From Kitasatospora griseola (GTDB lineage: Bacteria; Actinomycetota; Actinomycetes; Streptomycetales; Streptomycetaceae), in the NCBI RefSeq assembly GCF_014648555.1, contig NZ_BMRI01000008.1, forward strand, positions 153,626 through 217,625: 64,000 nucleotides of DNA, written 5' to 3'. Position 1 is the first letter of the stretch; the number at the start of each line of letters is the position of its first letter. Of this stretch, positions 18,409-26,481 are shown one piece after another. The translations under genes and the position numbers were made by a program. The notes beneath the pieces are model-generated. The model ran no database searches, was not told the origin of the DNA, and was given only the letters and a program-made list of their open reading frames with translations.

Positions 18409-18621
18409 ATGGAGACCGGCACCGTGCGGTGGTTCGACATCCACCACGCCTACGGCTACATCACCCCGGACGCGGGCGGCCCCGAGGTCGCCGTCTACTA
18501 CGACTCCGTCCTCGCCCCCGACGACAGCCGCTTCCTCCACCAGGGCCAACGCGTCCAGTACGACACCACCGTCCAGGAGTTCCGCCCGGTCGCCGAACAC
18601 GTCCGCCCGCTCACCCCTTGA
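18409..18621 (+). CDS. divergent cold-shock-domain protein
   Basis: The 70-residue protein keeps the length and frame of cold-shock proteins: ETGTVRWFD at the start, a Gly-Pro turn and AEHVRPL at the end. These small OB-fold proteins bind single-stranded nucleic acid. The RNP1 motif, normally KGFGFI, reads HAYGYI, and RNP2, normally VFVHF, reads VAVYY, so several stacking aromatic and basic residues are replaced. AGAAGGGAG lies 7 bases before the ATG. The gene ends tail-to-tail with the next gene on the minus strand. Confidence 0.75.
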   Translation: METGTVRWFDIHHAYGYITPDAGGPEVAVYYDSVLAPDDSRFLHQGQRVQYDTTVQEFRPVAEHVRPLTP

Positions 18622-19026
18622 CGGCCCCGCCGCCTTCCCCGCCCGCCGCGCCCCGGCCCGGCCGACCTGACGCAGCGTCACCGGCAGCCCGATCACGACG
18701 GCCGCCTCCTGCGCGGCGAGCGCGAGGTGCGGGCCGCTCCGGCCGTTGGCCAGCGTGATCGCCGGCGCGACCGGCCCGCCCGCCGAGGCGCCCAGCGAGG
18801 GCCGCCAGTCGTCGGTGCGGATCACCGTCCGGCCCAGCCCGGCCGTCGAGAACGCCGCCGCACCGCAGGCGATGAAGTGGGGCAGGTACCCGTCGGGAAC
18901 CCCGCACTGCCGCCGGCCCCGCGAGAAACCCCGGTCGCCCCCCGCCTCGACCAGTCCGGTCAGCCCCCAGCCGAGCACCGCCATGACCGCCGGCCCGTAC
19001 AGGGCGCCCCATCCCTCGCTCGTCAT
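18611..19026 (-). CDS. hypothetical membrane protein with uncertain (possibly frameshifted) 3' end
   Basis: From ATG 19026 the frame reads TSEGWGALYGPAVMAVLGWG and continues through three hydrophobic stretches (PHFIACGAAAFSTAG and HLALAAQEAAVVIGLPVTL are the later ones). After about residue 125 it loses protein character and stays open over the cold-shock gene as far as 17983. One frame over there is a stop at 18611-18613, 8 bases into the cold-shock gene. A single frameshift in the G-rich run near 18630-18660 would give a normal ~138-residue protein. A real mutation or a sequence error are equally likely. The family is not recognised. Confidence 0.4.
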
Positions 19027-19049
19027 GCCCCGAAATCCTAGGGCTGCCC

Positions 19050-20432
19050 TCACACCGCCTGCCGGTCGCGGCCCTTCGCGGGGCGCGAGTGGCGGCCGGA
19101 GCCCGGGGCGGGCTGGAGTTCGGCGCGCGGGGCGTAGCGGGCGGCGGGGGCGCGGAGCAGCCAGTTGCGGCCGGCGGGGGCGGCGAGGCCCATCCGGTGG
19201 AGCAGGTCGAGCGCGTCGCGGCGGAACGCGGCGAGGTCGGCGAGGTAGCCCGCGTCCCAGCCGGCGCTCATGCCGTAGTCGTCGGTGATGTCGCCGAGGG
19301 TGCCGTCGATGAGGGCGTCGGGGATCAGCACGGCGGGCGGGGCGCTCTCGGTGTCGACCGGGCGGAGGTCCTCCACCAGGCGTTCGGCGAGCAGCAGGGC
19401 GGCCTGGGCGAGAGTGCCGGTGCCGGGGAGGGCGAGGTCGGTGAGTTCGTCGGCGGGGTCGAGCAGGGCGATGCCTTCGGCGCGGATCTCGGCGGTCAGG
19501 CCGAGCACGTCGGCGAATCGTTCCGTCTCCGCGGGGACGGCCTCGCGCAGGTGGTCGCGTTCGGCGGGGGCGAGGTCGTCGAACAGGACGACGGGTGTCT
19601 CGGCGAGCAGCCGGCGGACCGTCAGTTCGGGTCCGGCGGGTGGCAGCGGGGGTGCGGTGAGCAGCTCGGCGGCGAGTTCGGCGGGCGGCTGCCACTGGTC
19701 GAGCAGCGCCTGCACCGCGTCGACGTCCGCCGTGGGCCGCTCGCCGCGGGCGATCGCGGCCAGCGCCCGGACGAGCGCCGCATACCCGGCGGGGTCGAGG
19801 CCGGGCAGGCCGCGGCCGGGCAGCGCGGCCTTGTGCAGGCGGGCGTGGGCGGGGCCGAGGGTGAGCCGGTAGCCGAGCAGGGTGTGGAAGCGTTCGGCGA
19901 GGGTGGCGGCGTGACGGCGGATCAGCGGGAGCGACGCGCCGTGCGGGCCGTCGGCGGTGACCAGCGGGTGGGCGAGCAGCAGCCGGGCGGCGATGCGCAG
20001 TTCGGTGGTGGGGCGTTCGGGTTTGCGGTGCCGGCCGCCGCCGGTGGCGCGGGGGGCGGGCAGCGCGGGGGCCTCGCGCCGGATCCGGCGGTAGCCGAGC
20101 GGCCGGAACAGCGGCGAGGTGGTGTGGTGGACGCTCGGCCCGTGCCACCAGCTGGTCCCGGCGGCGGGTTCGGCCTGCTGGGGTGCGCCGCCGAGGTGCC
20201 GGGCGCCGTGCGCGCCGAGCACGGCTGAGGCCAGCAGATCCGCCTCGGCCCGGTCGGCGGCGGCGAACCGCTCCGCCAACCGCCGCACGGAATCGGCGAA
20301 TTCGCTTCCGGTACCGGCGATCTGCGGGTACGTCCGGTCGGGGGTCGCGAGCCGCGTGGCCCCGCCCGTGCGTCCGTTCCCCGTACCGCCGGTGGCCGCC
20401 AGGGCGCCGGCGGCTGCTTCCTGCCGCTCCAT
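19050..20432 (-). CDS. orphan DUF2398 (TIGR02678) protein, Wadjet JetB-like
   Basis: The 460-residue protein carries the hallmark order of the DUF2398/TIGR02678 family: AARLLLAHPLVTADGP, LIRRHAATLAERFHTLLGYRL, then VVLFDDLAPAERDHLRE, EIRAEGIALLDPADELTD and LPGTGTLAQAALLL. In type II Wadjet anti-plasmid systems this family is the JetB subunit, encoded with DUF2397 (JetA), an SMC-like JetC and a DUF2399 nuclease (JetD). None of these partners is within the window. An unusual N-terminal stretch of about 140 residues (with GTSWWHGPSVHHTTSPLF) precedes the family core. The ATG at 20432 with GGGGGCG just upstream is chosen. Confidence 0.8.
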   Translation of the reverse strand: MERQEAAAGALAATGGTGNGRTGGATRLATPDRTYPQIAGTGSEFADSVRRLAERFAAADRAEADLLASAVLGAHGARHLGGAPQQAEPAAGTSWWHGPSVHHTTSPLFRPLGYRRIRREAPALPAPRATGGGRHRKPERPTTELRIAARLLLAHPLVTADGPHGASLPLIRRHAATLAERFHTLLGYRLTLGPAHARLHKAALPGRGLPGLDPAGYAALVRALAAIARGERPTADVDAVQALLDQWQPPAELAAELLTAPPLPPAGPELTVRRLLAETPVVLFDDLAPAERDHLREAVPAETERFADVLGLTAEIRAEGIALLDPADELTDLALPGTGTLAQAALLLAERLVEDLRPVDTESAPPAVLIPDALIDGTLGDITDDYGMSAGWDAGYLADLAAFRRDALDLLHRMGLAAPAGRNWLLRAPAARYAPRAELQPAPGSGRHSRPAKGRDRQAV

Positions 20433-20521
20433 GTCGCCCCCAAGCCTAGACGCCGCACTGCACACTACGCGTCGGTAACTACCTCTTCCGCCGGTCGCCC
20501 ACGTCCCTTATGGTTCCGGGC

Positions 20522-21397
20522 ATGCCTGACCTACCCGATGTCGTGCTCTGGTCGATACCGGCCTTTGTGCTGCTCACCGTCCTGGAGATCGTCTCCTACC
20601 GCTTCCACCCGGACGACGACGAGCAGGGCTACGCCGCGAAGGACACCGCGGCGAGCCTGTCGATGGGCCTGGGTTCGCTGCTGTTCGACGCCGGGTGGAA
20701 GATCCCGATCGTGGCGATCTACTCGTTCCTGTACGAGTTGACGCCGCTTCGGATCCCGGTGCTGTGGTGGACGGTGCCGCTGATGCTGCTCGCCTACGAC
20801 TTCTTCTACTACTGGTCGCACCGCGGCCACCACGTGATCCGGGTGCTGTGGGCCTGCCACGTGGTGCACCACTCCAGCCGGCACTACAACCTGTCGACGG
20901 CGCTGCGTCAGCCGTGGACGTCCGCCACGAGCTGGATCTTCTACCTGCCGATGATCGTGGCCGGCGTGCACCCGGCGGCGGTGGCGTTCTGCGGCTCGGT
21001 GAACCTGGTGTACCAGTTCTGGATCCACACCGAGCGGATCGGCAGGCTGCCCCGGCCGGTCGAGTACCTCTTCAACACCCCGTCGCACCACCGGGTGCAC
21101 CACGCCTCGCAGGGCGGCTACCTGGACCGCAACTTCGGCGGCATCCTGATCGTCTTCGACCGCTGGTTCGGCTCCTTCGCGGCCGAGGCCGAGCAACCGG
21201 TGTACGGACTGACCAAGAACATCTCGACCTACAATCCGTTGAAAGTCGCCACTCACGAGTACGCGGCGATCGCCCGGGACGTGGCCCGTGCCACCACCTG
21301 GGGCGATCGGCTGCGCCACCTGGTGAAGGGCCCGGGCTGGCAGCCCGCGCCGCGCACCGATTCCCCCGCCGCCTCACCGGAGAGTGCCCCCGCATGA
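20522..21397 (+). CDS. sterol desaturase/fatty-acid hydroxylase-superfamily protein (copy 1)
   Basis: The 291-residue membrane protein has the three di-iron histidine clusters of the family: HRGHH (about residue 103), HVVHHSS (117) and HHRVHH (192), set among four hydrophobic segments. Members use O2 to hydroxylate or desaturate lipids. The C-terminal YGLTKNISTYNPLKVATHEY is a conserved soluble region also found in the paralogue at 57229. The stop overlaps the start of the YhhN-type gene (ATGA), so the two are co-translated. A link to ether or vinyl-ether lipids is therefore plausible (inference). Confidence 0.85.
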   Translation: MPDLPDVVLWSIPAFVLLTVLEIVSYRFHPDDDEQGYAAKDTAASLSMGLGSLLFDAGWKIPIVAIYSFLYELTPLRIPVLWWTVPLMLLAYDFFYYWSHRGHHVIRVLWACHVVHHSSRHYNLSTALRQPWTSATSWIFYLPMIVAGVHPAAVAFCGSVNLVYQFWIHTERIGRLPRPVEYLFNTPSHHRVHHASQGGYLDRNFGGILIVFDRWFGSFAAEAEQPVYGLTKNISTYNPLKVATHEYAAIARDVARATTWGDRLRHLVKGPGWQPAPRTDSPAASPESAPA

Positions 21398-22080
21398 GCC
21401 CCGCCCGCGACCCGCGCACCGCGCGGGCCCTGCTGATCGCCTTCGCCGTCGTCTCGGTGGCGCACCTGACGGCGATCGCCGTCCACGTGCCGGTCCTGCG
21501 GTACTCCACCAAGCCGCTGCTGATGCCGCTGCTGGCCGCCTGGGTGTGGGCGTCGGCGCGGCCCGCCACGCCGAGGCTGCTGATCCCGGCGCTGCTGTTC
21601 GGCGCGGGCGGCGACATCCTGCTGCAGGTCGGCGGCACCGTCGGGTTCCTGGCCGGCATGGGCTCGTTCGCGGTCGGCCACGCCTGCTACGTGACGATGT
21701 TCGTGAAGCTCGGCGCGCTCGCCGACCGCCGCCGCACGGCGATGGTCGCGGCCTGCTACGCGGTGGCCTGGGCGACGCTGATCACGCTGCTGCTGCCCGA
21801 CCTGGACGCCGCCATGCGGATCCCGATGGCCGCCTACAGCCTGCTGCTGGCCTCCACCGCGGTGACGTCCTCCCGGATCGACTGGCGGGCGGGCGTGGGC
21901 GGCGCGCTGTTCCTGCTGTCCGACACCCTGATCGCCACCGACCTGGCGCACTGGAAGCTGCTGCCCATGCACAGCTTCCTGATCATGCTCACCTACATCG
22001 TCGGCCAGTACCTGCTGACCATCGGCACCCTGCAGCGCACCGACGCCGCTCCCGCGGCCGCCGCGGTCCCGGCCACCTGA
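21394..22080 (+). CDS. lysoplasmalogenase-like YhhN-family membrane protein
   Basis: The 228-residue protein is nearly all membrane helices (about eight). It has the YhhN/TMEM86 landmarks STKPLLMPLLAAW, FGAGGDILL and FLLSDTLIA. Members cleave the vinyl-ether bond of lysoplasmalogen; the conserved Asp residues in GGDILL and LSDTL are likely catalytic. The gene overlaps the sterol desaturase-like gene by four bases, and a strong hairpin lies 22 bases after its stop. A two-gene lipid-modifying operon is the simplest reading. Confidence 0.85.
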   Translation: MSPARDPRTARALLIAFAVVSVAHLTAIAVHVPVLRYSTKPLLMPLLAAWVWASARPATPRLLIPALLFGAGGDILLQVGGTVGFLAGMGSFAVGHACYVTMFVKLGALADRRRTAMVAACYAVAWATLITLLLPDLDAAMRIPMAAYSLLLASTAVTSSRIDWRAGVGGALFLLSDTLIATDLAHWKLLPMHSFLIMLTYIVGQYLLTIGTLQRTDAAPAAAAVPAT

Positions 22081-22101
22081 CCGGCCCGCCCGGACACACT
22101 T

Positions 22102-22139
22102 CGAGGGCGGCTCCCACCGTGCGGTGGGGGCCGCCCTCG
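22102..22139 (+). terminator. strong intrinsic terminator after the desaturase-YhhN operon
   Basis: CGAGGGCGGC (22102-22111) pairs with GCCGCCCTCG (22130-22139), and inside it CCCACCG pairs with CGGTGGG. This gives one long GC-rich stem. It may also serve the converging gene on the minus strand. Confidence 0.75.
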
Positions 22140-22210
22140 GGCGTTCCGTGCTGCGGGCCGCGGGGGACGCGGGGCCCGCCGGGTACGGTGGGCGCGTACC
22201 GGACGACCGC

Positions 22211-22873
22211 TCAGCGCTCCTCGCCGGCAGCCGATCCGCGCCGGCGCAGCAGCCAGAACCCGGCCACTCCGGCCGTCACCAGCCCGGCCCCGGCGGCCAG
22301 CCGCCCGGCGTCCATGCCGACCGAGCCGCCGACGCCGGTCTCCACCCCGCCGTGCGGGAGCCGCGCGGCGCCCTCCCAGTCGCCGTCCGCGGCGCCGCTG
22401 CCGCTTCCCGTGCTGCCGCTGCCCGTGCTGCTGTTGCCCGTGCTGCCGCTGCCCGTGCTGCCGCTGCCGGCCCCGGCTGCCGCGATGGCGACCGCGCCGA
22501 CGAACTTGTCGCCGTTCGGGCACTTGCCGTCGATGCCCCAGGACGGGTCGTTGGCGGTGGAGCGCTTGGCGGCCGCATCGGCCATCTCGTGCTCGGAGAT
22601 GACGGTCGCGGTGCCCGAGTACTTGCCGTCGGGGCCGACGCTGAGCGTGGTCGAGCCGCCGGCGAAGGCGAGCGAACTCGCGGTCAGCGTCTTCGTCTCG
22701 TTGCCGGCGCAGTTCACGCTGACCGAGACGGACTGGCCGGGCTGCGCCTGCGCCGGGCTGACCCAGGCGGGCTGGCTGCCCTTCGCGGACGCGGGGCCGG
22801 CGGTGGCGCCGGCCAGGCCGAGCAGGACGGTGGTGCCGAGCAGAGCGACGCCGGCGGTGCGCGTTCGGCGCAT
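22211..22873 (-). CDS. secreted, C-terminally membrane-anchored protein with Ser/Gly/Thr repeats
   Basis: The 220-residue protein has a signal peptide (RRTRTAGVALLGTTVLLGLAG, cleavage near ASA-K) and a compact extracellular domain with one Cys pair. A repetitive linker of GSGSTGSGST and GNSST units follows, then LPHGGVETGVGG, a hydrophobic span and a basic tail (LLRRRGSAAGEER). The LPHGGVETG stretch stands where a sorting signal would, but it is not a canonical LPxTG. The ligand is unknown; a cell-surface role is clear from topology. The stop is 72 bases past the terminator of the converging operon. Confidence 0.65.
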   Translation of the reverse strand: MRRTRTAGVALLGTTVLLGLAGATAGPASAKGSQPAWVSPAQAQPGQSVSVSVNCAGNETKTLTASSLAFAGGSTTLSVGPDGKYSGTATVISEHEMADAAAKRSTANDPSWGIDGKCPNGDKFVGAVAIAAAGAGSGSTGSGSTGNSSTGSGSTGSGSGAADGDWEGAARLPHGGVETGVGGSVGMDAGRLAAGAGLVTAGVAGFWLLRRRGSAAGEER

Positions 22874-23079
22874 GCCGTACCTCCAGGGAGTCGAGCCGAG
22901 GGGCAGCGGTGCGTGACCGCTCCACTACCCTTGGTCGCCGACCACGCTAGGCCAGGGCCCGGGGCCCGGCGACACCTCAAGGGCCGTTCGGGTCCGGAGC
23001 GTCGCCCTGTCCCGGAACCCGTGGCGACCGGTCAGTCGTACGTGATCAGCACCGGCGTCCCACTCGCCGTGGGCCCATC

Positions 23080-23330
23080 GGGATCGCCGCCCCCGGGACC
23101 ACCGCCCAGGCCGTCCAGGCGTGCGAGACCAACATCGGGGCGAGACCTGCGACTACTGGTACAACGTCCACGCGCCCTGACAGGGCGGCGTCCGGGTGCC
23201 CGACGGCAAGGTCCGCGCCTGGGCGGGCGGCTACAACTGCCTCCGGCAGCAGGAGCTGTACGACGACAACCTGACCAACGACACTTTCACCACCTCCTTG
23301 GTCGTCGACGGGTCGCCGCACGGTGCGGCT
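23080..23330 (+). pseudogene. degenerate fragment of a secreted-type protein gene
   Basis: Short stretches with strong coding character occur in shifted frames. One reads IGIAAPGTTAQAVQACETNIG. A shifted frame reads CDYWYNVHAP and then a TGA at about 23178-23180; after the stop the same frame continues QGGVRVPDGKVRAWAGGYN and CLRQQELYDDNLTNDTFTTS. Third positions are nearly all G/C in each piece. At least one frameshift and a stop therefore interrupt a former gene. The family is not recognised. The rest of the 22874-23482 gap shows nothing else. Confidence 0.4.
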
Positions 23331-23482
23331 CCCGCCGGGATCCATGCTCCGGAACCGGGCCACGGCCCCTCAAGCCTCCGCCGTCCCATCTTCCCGACGG
23401 GACGGTCGGACCCCGGTGACCTGCGGAGACGCCTCGTTCGTGGGACGCGGTGCCACCGGATTCCGCCGTCGGCCGACCCGGG

Positions 23483-25798
23483 CTACTCGTTGCGGGCCGT
23501 CTCCGGTCCGGTGATCCGCCGCAGCAGTGGCATCGTCGCGCCGATGATGGCCAGTGCGGCGCTCAGGCCGCCGATCACCACGAGGTAGTAGCCGGCGCCG
23601 AGGGCGTGCAGCGTGTACTGCAGCTGGGAGCGCAGGAACAGGTCGGCCGCGAGCAGGCCGACGCCGATCGCCACGGCGGCCATCACCAGCAGCGGCACCA
23701 TCGATTCCATGGCCACCACCCGGCGCAGGGTGCCGAGTGGTACGCCGGTCAGGCGCAGCAGGCTGAACGGGCGTTTGCGCTCGCTGAGGCCGCCGGCGAC
23801 GCTCACTGCCAGGCTGCATCCGGCGATCGGGAAGGTCGCCAGGATCACCGCGTCGGCGAGTTGCTGGAAGCCGCGCAGTTCGGCTCCGGCCAGGTTCCAC
23901 GCCTCGCCGAGGGTCATCATCTGGCGCTCGGCCGGGTAGGCGGTGTCCACCATGGTCCGGATCTGCTCGACGGCGGCGGGTGAGCCGTCGGTGTCCACCA
24001 CCACGTTCAGCACTCCCGTGGCGTCCAGCTGGTCGGGGGTGAACGGGGCGGCGGGCCATTCGGTGGCGCTCTCGTCGCGCCAGCCGTACCAGGTGACCGG
24101 GACGTAGGCGCTCTGCGCGCCGGGCGCGCAGTGGCCGTACAGCTTGAGGGGCTCCAGGTCGCGGCAGGCCACGACTTCCCGGGTGGTGGCGGGTCCGTCC
24201 GAGGTCTGCACCTCCAACTGCCGGTCACTGGGGTGGGCCAGCAGCACGGTTCGCACGCCGGGGACGGCGCGCAGGCGCTGGAGCAGTTCGGGTGAGGCGG
24301 GCGGGCCCTGGCTGACGAACCGTTCGCCGCCCTGGTCGTATCCGCCGGTGAGGTCGTTGACCAGCATGTTGTTGAACTGCGGGCCGCCGTGGGGGTGGTT
24401 GCGCTCCTCGCTGATCGTGGTGATGACGCCGATCGTCGCGGTCATCACCAGCAGGGCCAGCACCAGTCCGCTCACCGCGCGGAACCCGGCGGTCGGGTTG
24501 TCGACCAGTCGGCGCACCGCGATCAGCGTCGCCGGGCGCTGGGTGCGCCGGGCGATCAGCCCCGCGCCCTTCATGGTCAGCCAGGGGCCGGACAGCACCA
24601 GGCCGAGCGCGATCAGCAGGAACGAGGACAGGTACGCCCTGACCTGCCCGGGCACCGACTCCGGGTGCCAGACCAGGAACGCGGACAGCTCGACCAGCCC
24701 GGCCACCAGCGGCACCACTCGCCACGTCCTGGGCGGCTTGGGAGTCACCCGGCGGCTCACCCCGAGCGGGGAGATCTGCACCCGGCGCAGCGCGATCCGG
24801 GCGGCGACGGCGGCGGCCAGCGGGACGCCCACGGCGACGGCGGCGATCTGCACGGGCGTCAGGGCGATGTCCGAGGCGAAGAACGGCGCTCCGGTCAGCT
24901 TCGCGTTCGTGACGGGGCCGCGCAGCGCCAGGTACGGCAGGAAGCCCAGCAGCACTCCGAGCGCGGCGGCGACCGTCGCCTCCACCGCCGACACCGTGGA
25001 CACCTGACGGGGTGTCGCGCCGACCAGCCGCATCGCGGCGAACCGCTGCTCGCGGCGGGCCGCGTTCAGCCGGGTGGCGGTGCCGATCAGGATCAGCACC
25101 GGGAAGACCAGCGCGCCGGTCACCACCGTGAGGATCAGGTCCACGCCGTTGGCCTTGATGCCGACCACGCACTTCGCGCACTTCTCGGGCGCGATGGTGG
25201 CGACCTGGTCCACCGTCGTGGCGCCGAGCTGCCCCGAGAGCTCCTGCGGGGTGCGGCCGACCAGCGCCAGCAGGCTGTCCGGCGCGGGCAGCGCGGCGTC
25301 CCCGAGGATTCCGATCCGGTGCCCGGGGAAGCGGTCCCCCAGCTGCGCGGGCGGCATCTCGTCGACCAGCCGGGCCAGGGCGGGCGACAGGTAGTACTCG
25401 CCGGGCCCGGGCATCCGCGGCACGCCGGGTGCGAGCGCCGCCCGCGGCCCGGTGGGCGCGACGTCGATCCGCCCGATCTCCTTGCCCTGCACGGTGTCCC
25501 GCCGCGTCATCCACCACATCGGATCGACCCCGGTCGCACTCGCCGCCCGACCGCCGGACGCGCTCGCCCCCTGGCCGCCGTCGGAACTCCCCGCAGCCTC
25601 CCGATCGGCGGGGAGCCCGTTGACGAACGGCGTGTTGAGCCACGCGTTGCGCGCGTTCTGGGCGTGGACGCCGTTGATCGCGGCGAGCGTGGTGAACAGC
25701 AGTCCCACGCCGATGGCGACCGCGCCGGCGGTGATGGCGAGGCGGACCAGCGCCTCGCGTCCGCCGCTGACGGCCAGTCGCAGTCCGAGCCCGATCAT
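23483..25798 (-). CDS. ABC transporter permease, FtsX/MacB-type (two FtsX domains)
   Basis: The 771-residue protein starts IGLGLRLAVSGGREALVRL. It has a first membrane span, a large extracytoplasmic loop (about residues 50-210, with two Cys in EKCAKC) and a block of three spans (ILTVVTGALVFPVLILIG onward). A central pair, a second loop and a final FtsX block (FSLLRLTGVPLGTLRRVVAMES) follow. This is the 10-span layout of bacitracin/antimicrobial-peptide or lipoprotein exporters. ATG 25798 overlaps the ATPase stop (ATGA). The PadR gene upstream in the same operon suggests induction by a toxic compound. Confidence 0.9.
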   Translation of the reverse strand: MIGLGLRLAVSGGREALVRLAITAGAVAIGVGLLFTTLAAINGVHAQNARNAWLNTPFVNGLPADREAAGSSDGGQGASASGGRAASATGVDPMWWMTRRDTVQGKEIGRIDVAPTGPRAALAPGVPRMPGPGEYYLSPALARLVDEMPPAQLGDRFPGHRIGILGDAALPAPDSLLALVGRTPQELSGQLGATTVDQVATIAPEKCAKCVVGIKANGVDLILTVVTGALVFPVLILIGTATRLNAARREQRFAAMRLVGATPRQVSTVSAVEATVAAALGVLLGFLPYLALRGPVTNAKLTGAPFFASDIALTPVQIAAVAVGVPLAAAVAARIALRRVQISPLGVSRRVTPKPPRTWRVVPLVAGLVELSAFLVWHPESVPGQVRAYLSSFLLIALGLVLSGPWLTMKGAGLIARRTQRPATLIAVRRLVDNPTAGFRAVSGLVLALLVMTATIGVITTISEERNHPHGGPQFNNMLVNDLTGGYDQGGERFVSQGPPASPELLQRLRAVPGVRTVLLAHPSDRQLEVQTSDGPATTREVVACRDLEPLKLYGHCAPGAQSAYVPVTWYGWRDESATEWPAAPFTPDQLDATGVLNVVVDTDGSPAAVEQIRTMVDTAYPAERQMMTLGEAWNLAGAELRGFQQLADAVILATFPIAGCSLAVSVAGGLSERKRPFSLLRLTGVPLGTLRRVVAMESMVPLLVMAAVAIGVGLLAADLFLRSQLQYTLHALGAGYYLVVIGGLSAALAIIGATMPLLRRITGPETARNE

Positions 25799-26481
25799 GA
25801 GGTCAGCCGTCCGCTCATCGAGGTGGCGCGGCCGTCGCGGACGATCGCCTCGCGGTCGGCGTAGGCGGCGATCCGGGCCTCGTGGGTGACCAGGACGACG
25901 GTGGTGCCCTGTTCGCGGGCGCAGCCGACCAGCAGGTCCATCACCTGTTCGCCCGTCAGGGAGTCGAGTGCGCCGGTGGGTTCGTCGGCGAACAGGACGC
26001 GGGGTTCGGCGACCAGTCCGCGGGCGAGGGCGACGCGTTGGGCCTGCCCGCCCGACAGTTCGCCGGAGCGGCGGGCCTCCAGGCCGTCCAGGCCGAGCTT
26101 CGGGAACCAGCTGCGGGCCTGCTGGAGCGCGGCGGCCCGGCGCCGGCCGCCGAGCAGCAGCGGCAGGGCGACGTTCTCCTCGGCCGTCAACTCCGGTACC
26201 AGTTGGCCGAATTGGAACACGAAGCCGAAGCTGTCGCGGCGCAGGGCGCTGCGTTCCTGTTCGCCGAGGTTGTCGATCCGGCGGCCGTCGAACCGGATCT
26301 CGCCGCTGTCGGGGGTGAGGATGCCGGCCAGGCAGTGCAGCAGGGTGGATTTGCCGGAGCCGCTGGGGCCCATGACGGCGAGGACCTCGCCGGCCTCGAC
26401 GGCGAGTTCGGCGCCGCGCAGGGCGGGGGTCTCGCCGAAGGCGAGGGTGACGTCGTGGGCGTGGATCAGGGGGTCGGTCAT
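25795..26481 (-). CDS. ABC transporter ATPase (LolD/MacB type)
   Basis: The 228-residue protein shows all nucleotide-binding motifs: Walker A GPSGSGKST (about residue 38), a Q-loop region, the signature LSGGQAQRVALAR, Walker B VLFADEPTGALD and the switch His in VLVTHEARIA. It powers the FtsX-type permease encoded next. The start overlaps the PadR stop by four bases, and the stop overlaps the permease start. The three genes form a single coupled unit. Confidence 0.95.
   Translation of the reverse strand: MTDPLIHAHDVTLAFGETPALRGAELAVEAGEVLAVMGPSGSGKSTLLHCLAGILTPDSGEIRFDGRRIDNLGEQERSALRRDSFGFVFQFGQLVPELTAEENVALPLLLGGRRRAAALQQARSWFPKLGLDGLEARRSGELSGGQAQRVALARGLVAEPRVLFADEPTGALDSLTGEQVMDLLVGCAREQGTTVVLVTHEARIAAYADREAIVRDGRATSMSGRLTS

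Noticed and set aside
19050-20432. A complete Wadjet defence system
   Set aside because: Only the DUF2398 subunit is present; neighbours are unrelated metabolic genes.
22211-22873. LPxTG sortase substrate
   Set aside because: The segment before the C-terminal span reads LPHGGVETG, which does not fit LPxTG or LAxTG, so only a membrane anchor is claimed.
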